Positions 26,846 through 36,125 of a stretch of 53,821 bases of DNA are shown here, piece by piece (the stretch's first letter is position 1; each line of letters opens with the position of its first letter). The stretch is from CANLBN01 sp034111645 (GTDB lineage: Bacteria > Pseudomonadota > Gammaproteobacteria > Pseudomonadales > Cellvibrionaceae): NCBI GenBank assembly GCA_034111645.1, contig JAWUWW010000056.1:1-53821 (forward strand). Direction: 5' to 3'. Position numbers and translations under genes: made by a program. The notes beneath the pieces are model-generated. The model had not been told where the DNA came from, ran no database searches, and worked only from the letters and a program-made list of their open reading frames with translations.

Positions 26846-28492
26846 CTATACTTTAAATCTACCCGCTTTTGTATTGAGACTTTTAGTTGATGAACTGACT
26901 TTTAATGCAGCATTAGACGTATCTTCAGCAATTTCTACACTTGTTTTACATAAGGATTGCAATGAAGAAATATAAGCATTTATATTTTCTGTAGATTGAT
27001 CTTGTTGTTTGGTCGAAACGTTTATGCGCTCCATTAGATTGCTGGTATCGTCAATAGAAGCGTTGACATTTTTTAAGGAATTTTTGAGAGTCTCAGATAT
27101 ATTGACCACTTGCTCAATTTGATTGTTGCCTTTTAGTATTGCATCAACTGCTTCACTGACTCCTTTTTCTAAACCGCTGAGCATGGTGTTAATATCTTCA
27201 GTAGATTTTTGAGTGCGGCTTGCTAGTGTTCTAACCTCATCGGCGACAACAGCAAATCCTCGGCCTTGTTCACCTGCTCTTGCGGCCTCTATCGCTGCGT
27301 TTAAGGCTAATAAGTTAGTTTGTTCTGCAATACTTTTGATCACATCCAAAACCGATATAATGTCTTGAGATTGAGCAGCCAATTGTTTGATGACCGTGTT
27401 TGCATGGCCAATAGAGCTTGAGAGAGAGTTTGTGTGTTCAACCGATGTGTTGATAGTTGCTAAAGATTCTTGGCTCAAACTTTTAACTGAGCTCATGCCC
27501 GAAGATGCTGTTTGAGTATTTCTTGATACTTCTTTAACGCTGCTGCTAAGTTTGTGCACAGCCGTAACAATACTATCAATGTTTTCTTTTTGTTCATTGA
27601 CGACATTTACATTTTTTACAGATGCTGAATTTAGTGTGATTTCAGAATTTGTTAGTATCGATGTGTCATTTTTAATGGCGATCACTAATTGCTGTATGTT
27701 ATCCATTAAGGCATTAAATACAGCAGCTAATTTAGAGATCTCATCTTTACCATCTTCATCTAAACGACTGCGAAGATCTCCGTCACCGCTACTTATCTCC
27801 TTCATGGCGGTCGTAATATCTCTTAGGCGATAAGTGACTAATCGAGGGCCAAAAATTATACAAAATATACTTGCCAAAATAACAAAGACAACACCAACTG
27901 AAATACTAAATATTAATTTATCGCTAAGTTTACTAGCTCTATCAGCAGTAAAGTCAGCACGGTTTTTTAAAAATTCGCCTACCCGATCGTAATTGTCGCG
28001 TAAAGTACCAAATTGTTTTAAGGCTTTGCTTGAATTTATCTGAAATGCTACAAAGGTATCACCCTCTTTGGACTTTTGTATGGCTTCTTTTGCGCTATCA
28101 TGCCAAGCATTAAAGTCAGCATCAAAGGTACTTACTAAGGCTAAAAGTTCTGGAGAGTCTTTGGTAAGTTCTAGCGTTTTTTTCATTCGATCAAAGGCTT
28201 GTTGTACGTTTTCTTCAAAGGATGATAAAAATTTCGCTTTATCTTCGTCTGGCAGATTGCGTTCAGTTGCCATAAGGTAGTTTTGGCTAGCGGTGAGTGC
28301 TTGATATAGGTCGCGGTCAGCATTTAACGTTAGATTAATACCCTCAAGATATACATTGGCTATATCATTAGAATCCTCTGTGAGCTTTAAACTAACAGAG
28401 ATGGCGCTAATACCCATCACTACAAATAGAAACGATATGAACACTAGTGGTATTGCAAATTTAAATCGAATCGTCAAATTTTTTAGAGACAT
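26846..28492 (-). CDS. Methyl-accepting chemotaxis protein
   Basis: This inner-membrane chemoreceptor senses a periplasmic ligand and signals to CheA/CheW. Starting at ATG 28492 gives 548 residues; it is preferred over ATG 28516 because GAAGGAG lies about 10 nt upstream of it and within the longer frame. Order: TM1 (about 10-30), periplasmic helical-bundle sensor of the MCP 4HB type (about 35-185), TM2 (about 192-212), HAMP (FGPRLVTYRLRDITTAMKEI onward), then the signalling domain with the hairpin tip IAEQTNLLALNAAIEAARAGEQGRG. No che genes are nearby. The ligand cannot be inferred. Confidence 0.93.
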   Translation of the reverse strand: MSLKNLTIRFKFAIPLVFISFLFVVMGISAISVSLKLTEDSNDIANVYLEGINLTLNADRDLYQALTASQNYLMATERNLPDEDKAKFLSSFEENVQQAFDRMKKTLELTKDSPELLALVSTFDADFNAWHDSAKEAIQKSKEGDTFVAFQINSSKALKQFGTLRDNYDRVGEFLKNRADFTADRASKLSDKLIFSISVGVVFVILASIFCIIFGPRLVTYRLRDITTAMKEISSGDGDLRSRLDEDGKDEISKLAAVFNALMDNIQQLVIAIKNDTSILTNSEITLNSASVKNVNVVNEQKENIDSIVTAVHKLSSSVKEVSRNTQTASSGMSSVKSLSQESLATINTSVEHTNSLSSSIGHANTVIKQLAAQSQDIISVLDVIKSIAEQTNLLALNAAIEAARAGEQGRGFAVVADEVRTLASRTQKSTEDINTMLSGLEKGVSEAVDAILKGNNQIEQVVNISETLKNSLKNVNASIDDTSNLMERINVSTKQQDQSTENINAYISSLQSLCKTSVEIAEDTSNAALKVSSSTKSLNTKAGRFKV

Positions 28493-28516
28493 TAGGTTTA
28501 GCACTCCTTCTTGCAT

Positions 28517-29008
28517 GTTTTAGCTCGATAAATTGATAACTTTTTATCGAGCAAGAAAATCATTGATTGTTAATGTTTACAGAAAATGATGAATTTCGAT
28601 AAACTCATTAAAATTAGTATAGGTCAGGATTTGAAGGTTGCCATTTAAAATAAAAAAATAGACGTGTTGGTGATTTAGAGATGTTCAAGTGGCTATGAAG
28701 CCCCTTAAAAGTTGAGCTAAAAGAAAGGCTAAGTAGTATTGATATGAAAATAGTGTTTGTGCATAACAGATTTTTACAGGGAGAGTAAAGCCATCTTAGG
28801 TTATGCTCTTTTAAGCTATTTCAGAGCTTGAAAATCCAGGCTATTTAAAATTATTCAATATAAAACAAAGGCTTAAGGGATATTATCTTACGGGCTTTTT
28901 TTGAAATGCTCTGTATTTGAGAGTATTTATTGAGTAGAGAAAGGGGCGTAACTATATTGGTAGCAAAAAAGCTATTCTCTCGTCCTAAAAATACGCCCTT
29001 TAACTTGT
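28517..29008. other. 492-bp region between the chemoreceptor and the small basic protein gene
   Basis: No coding remnant was recognised. Near its right end, AAAGGGGCGTA (28940-28950) pairs with TACGCCCTTT (28992-29001) with one bulge, and a TAGC/GCTA stem lies inside, forming a long hairpin just after the stop of the 38-residue protein gene. An incomplete hairpin followed by a T run lies at about 28870-28905. Confidence 0.5.
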
Positions 29009-29125
29009 TTAATTGCCTAATACGTTAGTTTCAGATTTCTTTGATTTTTTTGCAGCTTTCTTTTCTTTTGCGGTTAGAAGTGGTTTCTTTTTAACATCTT
29101 TTTTATTGTCTTGTCCTTTGCTCAT
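29009..29125 (-). CDS. 38-residue lysine-rich small protein
   Basis: The minus strand encodes MSKGQDNKKDVKKKPLLTAK, then EKKAAKKSKKSETNVLGN and stop. About 40% of the residues are Lys. Similar tiny proteins beginning MGKGQDxKKExKKKP are, to my recollection, recurrent in proteobacterial genomes, although their function is unknown to me. The basic, low-hydrophobicity composition suggests nucleic-acid or ribosome binding; this is inference. It stands alone, with a long hairpin directly after its stop codon. Confidence 0.65.
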   Translation of the reverse strand: MSKGQDNKKDVKKKPLLTAKEKKAAKKSKKSETNVLGN

Positions 29126-29364
29126 AATCTTTACTCATCATTAAAGTGTATTAGCCTAAAGTCTGTTTGAGCAAACCTGAGGAAGGTCTTTATATTTTGC
29201 TATCAAAGTTGATATTAAAATATGTCTACTTAGTATGGCCCTTAAAACCAATAACTAACAGAAGTTATTAGTGTTAAAAAAATAGCTAATCCTTGTGTCG
29301 AATATTAAAAAAAGCTTTAAGTGTTGGCTTGTTTTCACTAAATATTGATATTTTCTGTTAAGGG

Positions 29365-29386
29365 GTTTTATATAAGGATATAAAAC
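29365..29386. repeat. Perfect 9-bp inverted repeat upstream of the APE cluster
   Basis: GTTTTATAT and ATATAAAAC flank AAGG. It may be a regulatory site or RNA hairpin in the leader of operon 1. Confidence 0.4.
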
Positions 29387-29489
29387 AATCACTAATGATT
29401 TCAATATTGTATTAGCTTGAATTTGCTAGCTGAGCTGACGTAATTTTATAGGTATATTTGTAATTAAAAAATAATATATCGGTTTTATC

Positions 29490-29506
29490 GTAGACAAGAT
29501 GTCTAC
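29490..29506. promoter_or_regulatory. Candidate operator for aryl-polyene operon 1
   Basis: GTAGAC-AAGAT-GTCTAC is a perfect 6-5-6 dyad, of the size used by TetR- or GntR-type dimers, 55 nt before the first start codon. No regulator gene lies in the cluster, so the protein that would bind is unknown. Confidence 0.4.
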
Positions 29507-29561
29507 ATGAGCTCGCTATGCTAGAATTTTACCTCTTTATTAGTATAAATAAGTATTATCT

Positions 29562-30770
29562 ATGGACATTCGTATTATTGACTACGAATCGACTTCTGCT
29601 GCGGGAATTAATATAGCCGCTCTAAGAGAATCGATCCAAACGCAAACCAGTGGGCTTCGCAAAAACGACATGCCCCACTCTTCGCTAAACACATGGATAG
29701 GCCGTATCTCACAAATAGATGATATCCAGTTAGGTCAATGGCAGAGTCGCAACAATGCGTTAGCAGCACTAGGATTTGAGCAGGGTAAGATTAAAGAGAC
29801 AGTTAATCGATTAATAAAACGGTTTTCGAGTGCACGTATAGGCCTTGTGATGGGGTCAAGTACATCGAGTATTGACAGAACAGAGCTAGCTTATACTGAC
29901 TTAACAAAAGATAGCCGTTTGGCTAAGGCTTACCTGCAGCCCCTAGTACATAACCCAGGTGCGCCCTCGTTATTTGTTGCTCACTATACTGGTATTACGG
30001 GGCCCGCACTCACTATAAATACCGCGTGTTCATCTTCTGCAAAAGTCTTTTCAACGGCGGCGCGATGGTTAAATAACGGTGTTGTAGATGCTGTTTTAGT
30101 AGGCGGTGTAGATACATTGTGCTTGAGTGTTTTACACGGGTTTGATTCTTTACAGTTAGTATCTCATAATCAATGTAAGCCTTTTGATCAGCATCGAGAT
30201 GGTATCAATTTAGGCGAAGCGTCAGCTTATGCGGTTTTAATGCGTCCAGAAAATTCAGAGACTGATCTTGATTTAACCCTAAAGGGCTATGGTGAAAGCT
30301 CGGATGCATATCACATGTCCCATCCACATCCAGAGGGTTTAGGTGCAGATTTATCGATGCGAAAAGCTATAGAAATGTCAGGCTTAAAGCCAAATGATAT
30401 TGACTACATCAATTTACATGGCACCTCAAGTAGAGTCAACGATTTGATTGAAGGTAAGTTGATAGAGCGTTTATTTCCAGCTTCGACTCAGTGTAGCTCT
30501 ACGAAAGCCTGGATGGGGCATACGCTTGGTGCAGCAGGTATTACTGAGGGTCTAATTGCTTTAGATGTGTTACAAACGAATATTATTCCCGGCTCAATGA
30601 ATTTAGAATTTTTAGATGAACAGTTAACTCTCTCGATACAATCTAAGAATAAAAGCTCAAAAGTAAATCATGTGATGTCAAATTCTTTTGGGTTTGGGGG
30701 CAATAATTGCTCTTTACTGTTTAGCCGAGTGAGCGCTGATATTAATTCAACTAATAAGAGAGGTGTTTAG
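29562..30770 (+). CDS. Beta-ketoacyl-ACP synthase of the aryl-polyene cluster (ApeO-like)
   Basis: This is a condensing enzyme that extends the ACP-bound aryl polyene with malonyl units. The 402 residues keep the full Cys-His-His triad: Cys156 in NTACSSSAK, His286 in NLHGTSS and His320 in WMGHTLGAAG. The C-terminal NSFGFGGNN loop is intact. It resembles FabB-type enzymes found beside the chain-length-factor gene in APE loci. It opens the plus-strand operon 1, and the next gene begins 2 nt after its stop, which suggests translational coupling of KS and CLF. Confidence 0.88.
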   Translation: MDIRIIDYESTSAAGINIAALRESIQTQTSGLRKNDMPHSSLNTWIGRISQIDDIQLGQWQSRNNALAALGFEQGKIKETVNRLIKRFSSARIGLVMGSSTSSIDRTELAYTDLTKDSRLAKAYLQPLVHNPGAPSLFVAHYTGITGPALTINTACSSSAKVFSTAARWLNNGVVDAVLVGGVDTLCLSVLHGFDSLQLVSHNQCKPFDQHRDGINLGEASAYAVLMRPENSETDLDLTLKGYGESSDAYHMSHPHPEGLGADLSMRKAIEMSGLKPNDIDYINLHGTSSRVNDLIEGKLIERLFPASTQCSSTKAWMGHTLGAAGITEGLIALDVLQTNIIPGSMNLEFLDEQLTLSIQSKNKSSKVNHVMSNSFGFGGNNCSLLFSRVSADINSTNKRGV

Positions 30771-30772
30771 CT

Positions 30773-31603
30773 TTGTCATCTAAATCTTTCTCTTGCAACG
30801 TGGTTGGTTTAGGTGCCTGGAGCGACTACTTCAACAGTTGGTCTAGCTTAGCCGAGTTACTACAAAATAATGATCTAGTTTCTGGAGAAGTACTCGAAAA
30901 AATAGCTGGGCCTAAACCGCAAATTATTCCGGCCAATGAGCGTCGACGCGCACCATTACCTGTGCGTTTAGCGGTTGAGAGCTCTTGTCAGGCATCTCAA
31001 ATGGCCAATATAGACCCTAAAGATTTGAGCTGTGTTTTTGTTTCAGGTTTTGGCGATACTCAATTAACAGATTATATGTGTTCAGTATTAGCGAGTGAAT
31101 CAAAAGAGCTGTCACCTACCAAATTTCATAATTCAGTTCACAATGCCGCTGCTGGTTATTGGACAATTAGTACAGGTTGTCAACAAGCTGCCAATTCTGT
31201 TGCAGGATTTCAACACTCGGTTGCCTTAACCTTAATGGAGGGAATATTGCAGTGTGTTGAAGAAAACAAACCTGTTTTGTTAACATTTTTTGATGCTCCG
31301 GTAACTGCAATGCTAACCGACATTCTTGGGCAAGGAAATTCATTTTCTTTTGCCCTAATTGTTGTCCCAGATAATTATTACTCTGGACACGATTATTGTA
31401 AAAAAATAAAGGCGACGATTAAATATCATCGTTGTGAGTGGCCAAACTTGGCCGCTCAAAATAATACGCTAATACAATATTATATGAATAATCCATCAGC
31501 CAGAATTTTGCCTTTTCTAGAAGTTTTATTAGGGCTTTCAAAAAGTAATGCGGTTGAATTTCCATTAAGTGAGCAGACGTCTCTTTCTTTAGCAATGGTT
31601 TGA
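30773..31603 (+). CDS. Ketosynthase-like chain-length factor (ApeC-like)
   Basis: A 276-residue protein of the truncated beta-ketoacyl synthase family (N-terminal-like domain), the chain-length-factor partner in aryl-polyene clusters. It has ERRRAPLPVRLAVESSCQA and FHNSVHNAAAGYWTISTGC, but no TACSSS active site, so it should be non-catalytic and pair with the preceding ketosynthase. The start is TTG at 30773, 2 nt after the upstream stop. It sits 4 nt before the flavoenzyme gene. Confidence 0.82.
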   Translation: MSSKSFSCNVVGLGAWSDYFNSWSSLAELLQNNDLVSGEVLEKIAGPKPQIIPANERRRAPLPVRLAVESSCQASQMANIDPKDLSCVFVSGFGDTQLTDYMCSVLASESKELSPTKFHNSVHNAAAGYWTISTGCQQAANSVAGFQHSVALTLMEGILQCVEENKPVLLTFFDAPVTAMLTDILGQGNSFSFALIVVPDNYYSGHDYCKKIKATIKYHRCEWPNLAAQNNTLIQYYMNNPSARILPFLEVLLGLSKSNAVEFPLSEQTSLSLAMV

Positions 31604-31607
31604 TTTT

Positions 31608-33188
31608 ATGAATATACAAAGAACAGATGTTGTCATTGCCGGTGGTGGCCTTGCTGGCTTAACCCTAGCCAAACAATTAAAAATGGCGAATAACGAATTA
31701 ACTATTGTAATTATAGAGAAAAGAAAATTTCCAGTGCCTGAGACTATCGGAAAAGTAGGTGAATCTACTGTTGAAATAGGTTCGCATTATTTTTCTGAGA
31801 AATTAAACTTAAAAGAACATTTTTTAGATAAACATTTAAAAAAAAATGGATTGCGTTGCTTTTTTGGCGAGCCCCAAAAAGACTATGCTCTTCAAGATGA
31901 GTTGGGAGTAAGTGAATCATTTGGTATTCCTACATATCAAATAGAGCGCGGTGTTCTAGAAAATTATCTATATCATGACTTGATGAGCCACGGCGTAAAT
32001 ATAGTTGATAATGTAACAACAATAGGGATTGATTTAGGGAATAAAGACCAAAGTATATTGGTTGATGCAAGTGGGGTTGAACAAACCTATTCAAGTACTT
32101 GGTTGGTCGATGCGGGTGGGCGTCAACATTTGATTAAAAATAAATTATCTTTAGATAAAGTTAATGCACATAAAGGCAATGCTATTTGGTTTCGCGTTGA
32201 TAAACGTATTGTAATAGATGAGTGGACCAATAATGAAGAGTGGCAAGCGCGAATTAAATGCAAAAATACTCGATGGTTAAGTACAAATCATTTGATGGGG
32301 CCGGGCTATTGGATATGGATAATTCCTTTAGGTTCCGGAGCAACAAGTTTTGGTATAGTTATAGATGATCAGGCGCTTAGAGAAAGTGGTATTAAAAACT
32401 ACGAAGATACCTTGCAATGGTTACAAAAAAAACATCCGCATTGTGCAAGGGCACTTATGGACACTAACGCAGTACCATTAGATTTTGTTGTGCTAGAAGA
32501 TTACTCATCATCATGCAAACAAATGTTTTCTGATCAAGGTTGGTGCTTAACAGGTGAATCAGGAGCCTTCACTGACCCTTTCTATTCGCCAGGTAGTGAT
32601 TTTATAGCTATAAATAATACGTTTATTACACATTTAATTTGCAATGATAAAAAAGGTGTTGATATTCGCTTGGATAGCGTCATCTTTCACAAGTTCTATG
32701 ATTCGTTTTTCCAAAGTACTTTGTCATTATACTCGCATCAATATGGTGGTTTTGGCGATCGACAAATGATGGGGGTGAAGCTCGTATGGGATTATTCTTA
32801 TTATTGGGGGGTATTGTCGCTATTATTCTTTATAGATGCGATGACGGATATAAACTTAATGAGAAAATTAAACCCTTTGCTTACGAGAGCGCAAACAGCT
32901 AATAAAAAAATACAAGAGCTTTTTGTAGAGCGTGCAAAATTGCGTTTGACTTTGCCTGCGAAAGGCGTTTTTTTAAATCAATATACGATACCTTGTTTAG
33001 TAAGATTTAATGAAATCCTCAAACAAGGTGACGCTATTAATGTTGAAGAGGCGTTGGCGGAAAATGTTTTCGTTCTCGAAGAGATAAATAGTTATCTTTC
33101 TGATATGTTAAAGCGTGATGCAGATGTAGCGATTACGGATAAAGAATATATATTGTTAGGCGATTATCGATCTAAGATTTTAGTATAA
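31608..33188 (+). CDS. FAD-dependent halogenase-like oxidoreductase
   Basis: The 526 residues are of the flavin-dependent (tryptophan-type) halogenase family: an FAD motif VVIAGGGLAGLTLAKQLK at about 7-24, KVGESTVEIG at about 49-58 (family GxGEATxP), a Lys pair at 78-79 in KKNGLRCFFG where this family places its catalytic Lys, WIWIIPLGSG matching the halogenase WxWxIP, and FTDPFYSPGSDF. It needs FADH2 from a separate reductase. In this context it would brominate, chlorinate or hydroxylate the aryl polyene. Xanthomonadins are brominated aryl polyenes, which supports halogenation, but related proteins may be hydroxylases. Confidence 0.8.
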   Translation: MNIQRTDVVIAGGGLAGLTLAKQLKMANNELTIVIIEKRKFPVPETIGKVGESTVEIGSHYFSEKLNLKEHFLDKHLKKNGLRCFFGEPQKDYALQDELGVSESFGIPTYQIERGVLENYLYHDLMSHGVNIVDNVTTIGIDLGNKDQSILVDASGVEQTYSSTWLVDAGGRQHLIKNKLSLDKVNAHKGNAIWFRVDKRIVIDEWTNNEEWQARIKCKNTRWLSTNHLMGPGYWIWIIPLGSGATSFGIVIDDQALRESGIKNYEDTLQWLQKKHPHCARALMDTNAVPLDFVVLEDYSSSCKQMFSDQGWCLTGESGAFTDPFYSPGSDFIAINNTFITHLICNDKKGVDIRLDSVIFHKFYDSFFQSTLSLYSHQYGGFGDRQMMGVKLVWDYSYYWGVLSLLFFIDAMTDINLMRKLNPLLTRAQTANKKIQELFVERAKLRLTLPAKGVFLNQYTIPCLVRFNEILKQGDAINVEEALAENVFVLEEINSYLSDMLKRDADVAITDKEYILLGDYRSKILV

Positions 33189-33223
33189 ACTAAAATATTA
33201 TTATCAAATGGGTTTGAAATTCT

Positions 33224-33775
33224 GTGAATGCATTGCTGAGTATTTTTTTTATTGTATTCCCATTTCTTATTTATTTTGGTTTAAATTATTTTAGCTCGTT
33301 TTTTTTCGCAATTCTTTTATTTGGATTGTTATTTATTCGTATTACTCTGATGCCAGCCAAAAATTGGTTGAAAGTGATTGCTTTAGGTTTGATTTCTATT
33401 TACTGCTTGTCAATTGGCTTTTCAGATGGCGATAAAATTTTACGTTATTATCCTGTATTGATGACGATATATGTTGCAATGTTATTTGCATTGTCACTGT
33501 TAGATGATGTTCCAATAATAGAAAAATTTGCTCAGCTCTCAGGTAAGCCATATCCAAATGGTGCTCGCATATACATGCGCACATTAACTAAGATATGGGT
33601 CTTGTTATTATTGGCCAATGCGAGTGTTGCAATTTATTCGGCATGTTGTCGATCTATCGAGTTTTGGACATTTTATAATGGCTTTTTATCATATGTTATT
33701 ATTTTTGGATTTGTGGCATGTGAATGGATTTTTCGTCAATGGTATCGCCGTAAATATTTTCCAGATTTTGATTGA
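33224..33775 (+). CDS. Aryl-polyene cluster integral membrane protein (COG4648-like)
   Basis: 183 residues with about six hydrophobic helices, starting at GTG 33224. Conserved-looking features are LMPAKNWLKV, RYYPVLMTIYVAMLFALSL and YMRTLTKIWVLLLLANA, as in the membrane protein found in most APE clusters (called ApeG in some loci). No catalytic motif is visible. It may anchor or stabilise the assembly at the inner membrane, which is inference. It lies 35 nt after the flavoenzyme gene. Confidence 0.7.
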   Translation: MNALLSIFFIVFPFLIYFGLNYFSSFFFAILLFGLLFIRITLMPAKNWLKVIALGLISIYCLSIGFSDGDKILRYYPVLMTIYVAMLFALSLLDDVPIIEKFAQLSGKPYPNGARIYMRTLTKIWVLLLLANASVAIYSACCRSIEFWTFYNGFLSYVIIFGFVACEWIFRQWYRRKYFPDFD

Positions 33776-33831
33776 TATTGCGCAAAAAATTGGTCTCTGT
33801 TTTACAATAAATATTACTTGGGAAAATATAA

Positions 33832-34257
33832 ATGAATAGAGAGTTACTAAATACACTGAGCTTAACTGAAATTACCGCAGATACGGGAAGTGAAATTTTT
33901 GATGATCTCGAAAAAAAATGGCCAAAGTTCATAAGCTCAAAAAGAATTGATGATACCTTAACTCTTAGCTTACATATTGTTCAGGATATATATTGGTTCA
34001 ACGGACATTTTCCAGATAAGGCGGTATTGCCAGGAGTAGCTCAAGTTCATTGGGCTGCTGAGATTGCGAAGTTATTAGTTGGTAAGTTAGCAAGGTTTAA
34101 ATCAGCGAGAAATGTAAAATTTAAAAAAATGATATTGCCCAATGAAAAAGTAGAATTAGTTCTCGTTTTAAATACTATAAAAAACACAGTAGTGTTTACT
34201 TACAAAAATAAAGACAATATTTATTCAACTGGCAGCTTATTGTTCGAATCTAAATGA
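33832..34257 (+). CDS. apeI: ApeI-family 3-hydroxyacyl-ACP dehydratase
   Basis: A 141-residue hotdog-fold dehydratase that introduces the double bonds of the polyene together with ApeP. The motif WFNGHFPDKAVLPGVAQVHW carries the catalytic His59, as in FabZ-type enzymes. The N-terminal 45 residues are extra relative to FabZ and typical of the ApeI group. It overlaps the next gene by 4 nt (ATGA), indicating coupled translation. Confidence 0.85.
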   Translation: MNRELLNTLSLTEITADTGSEIFDDLEKKWPKFISSKRIDDTLTLSLHIVQDIYWFNGHFPDKAVLPGVAQVHWAAEIAKLLVGKLARFKSARNVKFKKMILPNEKVELVLVLNTIKNTVVFTYKNKDNIYSTGSLLFESK

Positions 34258-35024
34258 ATTACTGTTTTGTTATACCTCACTATAACCACCACTTAGCTTT
34301 TTCTAAGTTTTTGCCTTTGCTGATAAAGTTAGATCTTCCATGTGTGATTATTGATGATGGTAGCCTTCCTGAAAGTATAAATGCGGTTAAATCCTTAATA
34401 GATAATTTAAAAAGTGAATACTATAGCCACAAACAAGAAGTAGGTGAAAGGCTTTATCTGTTAGAGCATAAAATGAATCGTGGTAAAGGAGCTGCATTTT
34501 TTACCGGGGCATATTATGCGCGCAGCCTTGGTTTTACTCATGTAATCCAAATAGATGCTGATGGGCAACATGATATTACCGATGTTGATGCTTTCATAAA
34601 ATATAGCCAAGATCATCCCGAAACAATTGTTTCAGGTAAGCCTTATTTTGAAAGTGACGCACCGAAAGTACGAGTGTATGGTCGTCGAATAACAGATTTT
34701 TGGGTGGCTTTAGAAACACTATCCTTTAAAATAAAGGATAGTTTGTGCGGTTTTAGGGTTTATCCTTTATCGCAAATCGAGCGAATTCTGGATGCATATC
34801 ATATTGGTGTTCGAATGGATTTCGATACGGAAATATTAGTTAAAGCAGTTTGGTTGGATATTTCTTTACATTTTTTGCCGACAAAAATAATCTATCCTGA
34901 AAATAGCATCTCGCATTTTCATTATATAAGAGATAATGTCTTATTAATTTATTTACATATAAGACTAATGCTCGGCATGATGATACGTTCGCCTTTTCTA
35001 GTTTTAAAAATTTTAAAAATTTAA
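34254..35024 (+). CDS. Family 2 glycosyltransferase of the aryl-polyene cluster
   Basis: 256 residues of a GT-A glycosyltransferase. VIPHYNHH opens the fold, IIDDGSLPES and HVIQIDADGQHDI carry the nucleotide-sugar and metal-binding Asp residues (the DADGQH motif), and DSLCGFRVYPL follows. In APE loci this enzyme, with the acyltransferases, is thought to build the lipid-linked sugar anchor of the polyene. In some loci it is fused to an acyltransferase; here the two are separate neighbouring genes. Confidence 0.88.
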   Translation: MNYCFVIPHYNHHLAFSKFLPLLIKLDLPCVIIDDGSLPESINAVKSLIDNLKSEYYSHKQEVGERLYLLEHKMNRGKGAAFFTGAYYARSLGFTHVIQIDADGQHDITDVDAFIKYSQDHPETIVSGKPYFESDAPKVRVYGRRITDFWVALETLSFKIKDSLCGFRVYPLSQIERILDAYHIGVRMDFDTEILVKAVWLDISLHFLPTKIIYPENSISHFHYIRDNVLLIYLHIRLMLGMMIRSPFLVLKILKI

Positions 35025-35036
35025 TCAGATAATTCT

Positions 35037-36023
35037 ATGTCTTTTAGCGAAAATACAAAAAATAAAAATCATTGGGCCTTGTTAAAAGAATCAGGCACAT
35101 ATGTAGGACTACGATTTTTATACTTACTTAATAAATATTTTGGTAGAAAAGTATATTCTCTACTGATATATCCAGTAGCTTTATATTTCGTAGTATTTAA
35201 CATAGCAGCTCGTAGAGCATCACAACAATACCTTCTAAATCACTGGTATAAAAATCCAAATGTTTTAAAGAGTCGGCCAAATATTTTAAATAACGTTATG
35301 CACTTTAAAAATTTTGCAGAGGCTATTTTAGATAAAGGCTTAGCATGGTCTAGCGAAATACAAGAAAATGTTTTTGAGGTCAGTTCAACATCTAATATAA
35401 ATGAGTTAATGAATGATGCGCGCGGTCAGTTAATTATCGGTTCACATTTTGGAAACTTAGAATATTGTCGAGGCTTTATGCAACGATATAGGGAAAAGAT
35501 AATTAATATACTTGTTTACGATAAGCACTCGACTAATTTTGTAAAAGTTATGCAAAAAATCAATCCTGACTCTCGTGTCAATGTTTTTCAAGTAGATGAG
35601 TTTGATATCGCTACAATTTTATTATTAAAACAAAAAACTGATGCGGGTGAATGGGTATTTATTGCAGGAGATAGAATCCCTTTAGCCGGCATAGAGCATA
35701 CTGTTGAAGTTATCTTTCTCGACAAAATTGCTAGATTGCCAATAGGACCATATTTGTTAGCTAAGGCATTGGCATGTCCCGTTAAACTCATGTTTGGATA
35801 TCGACATCCAAGCTTACAAGCTAATAAAGTATGTTTTGATGTGGTCAATTTTTCCGAGTGTCTAAAGTTCACAAGAAATAATAGAAGTGAAGTGATGCAG
35901 CAATACGCACAGGCGTTTATATCGGCGCTAGAAGGCCACTGCCTGCAAGCTCCATATCAATGGTTTAATTTCTATAATTTTTGGGCAGATGATATGTTGC
36001 CAGCGACAAGTGCTGATCATTGA
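35037..36023 (+). CDS. LPLAT-superfamily acyltransferase (COG4261-like)
   Basis: 328 residues related to LpxL/HtrB-type acyltransferases. The catalytic-type motif is SHFGNLEYCRG (HxxxxE variant), followed by VFIAGDRIPL and ALACPVKLMFGY, with a C-terminal APYQWFNFYNFW. An amphipathic or membrane-associating N-terminus is seen at about 35-60. It probably attaches an acyl or polyenoyl chain to the glycosylated anchor. It is 12 nt downstream of the glycosyltransferase gene. Confidence 0.85.
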   Translation: MSFSENTKNKNHWALLKESGTYVGLRFLYLLNKYFGRKVYSLLIYPVALYFVVFNIAARRASQQYLLNHWYKNPNVLKSRPNILNNVMHFKNFAEAILDKGLAWSSEIQENVFEVSSTSNINELMNDARGQLIIGSHFGNLEYCRGFMQRYREKIINILVYDKHSTNFVKVMQKINPDSRVNVFQVDEFDIATILLLKQKTDAGEWVFIAGDRIPLAGIEHTVEVIFLDKIARLPIGPYLLAKALACPVKLMFGYRHPSLQANKVCFDVVNFSECLKFTRNNRSEVMQQYAQAFISALEGHCLQAPYQWFNFYNFWADDMLPATSADH

Positions 36024-36125
36024 GATCTTATAAAATTTGGCATTAATGTTTATCTAAAAGCTTTTTAAAAACGTAGATACTGAAACGATTAATTCTAAAA
36101 AGTGCTAAGATTAAAGGTATTTAGT

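Larger units (their letters stand above)
29126..29561 (+). promoter_or_regulatory. 436-bp promoter region of aryl-polyene operon 1
   Basis: No gene is readable. Two dyads stand out: a perfect 9-bp hairpin GTTTTATAT/ATATAAAAC (29365-29373/29378-29386) and a perfect GTAGAC/GTCTAC dyad (29490-29506). The second lies 55 nt before the first ketosynthase gene and is the better operator candidate. TAGAAT (29522-29527) could be a -10 element; this is weak. Confidence 0.5.

Noticed and set aside
30773..31603. Calling the short ketosynthase-like gene a broken ketosynthase
   Set aside because: Its length and lack of the active-site Cys match the dedicated chain-length-factor family found in aryl-polyene clusters.
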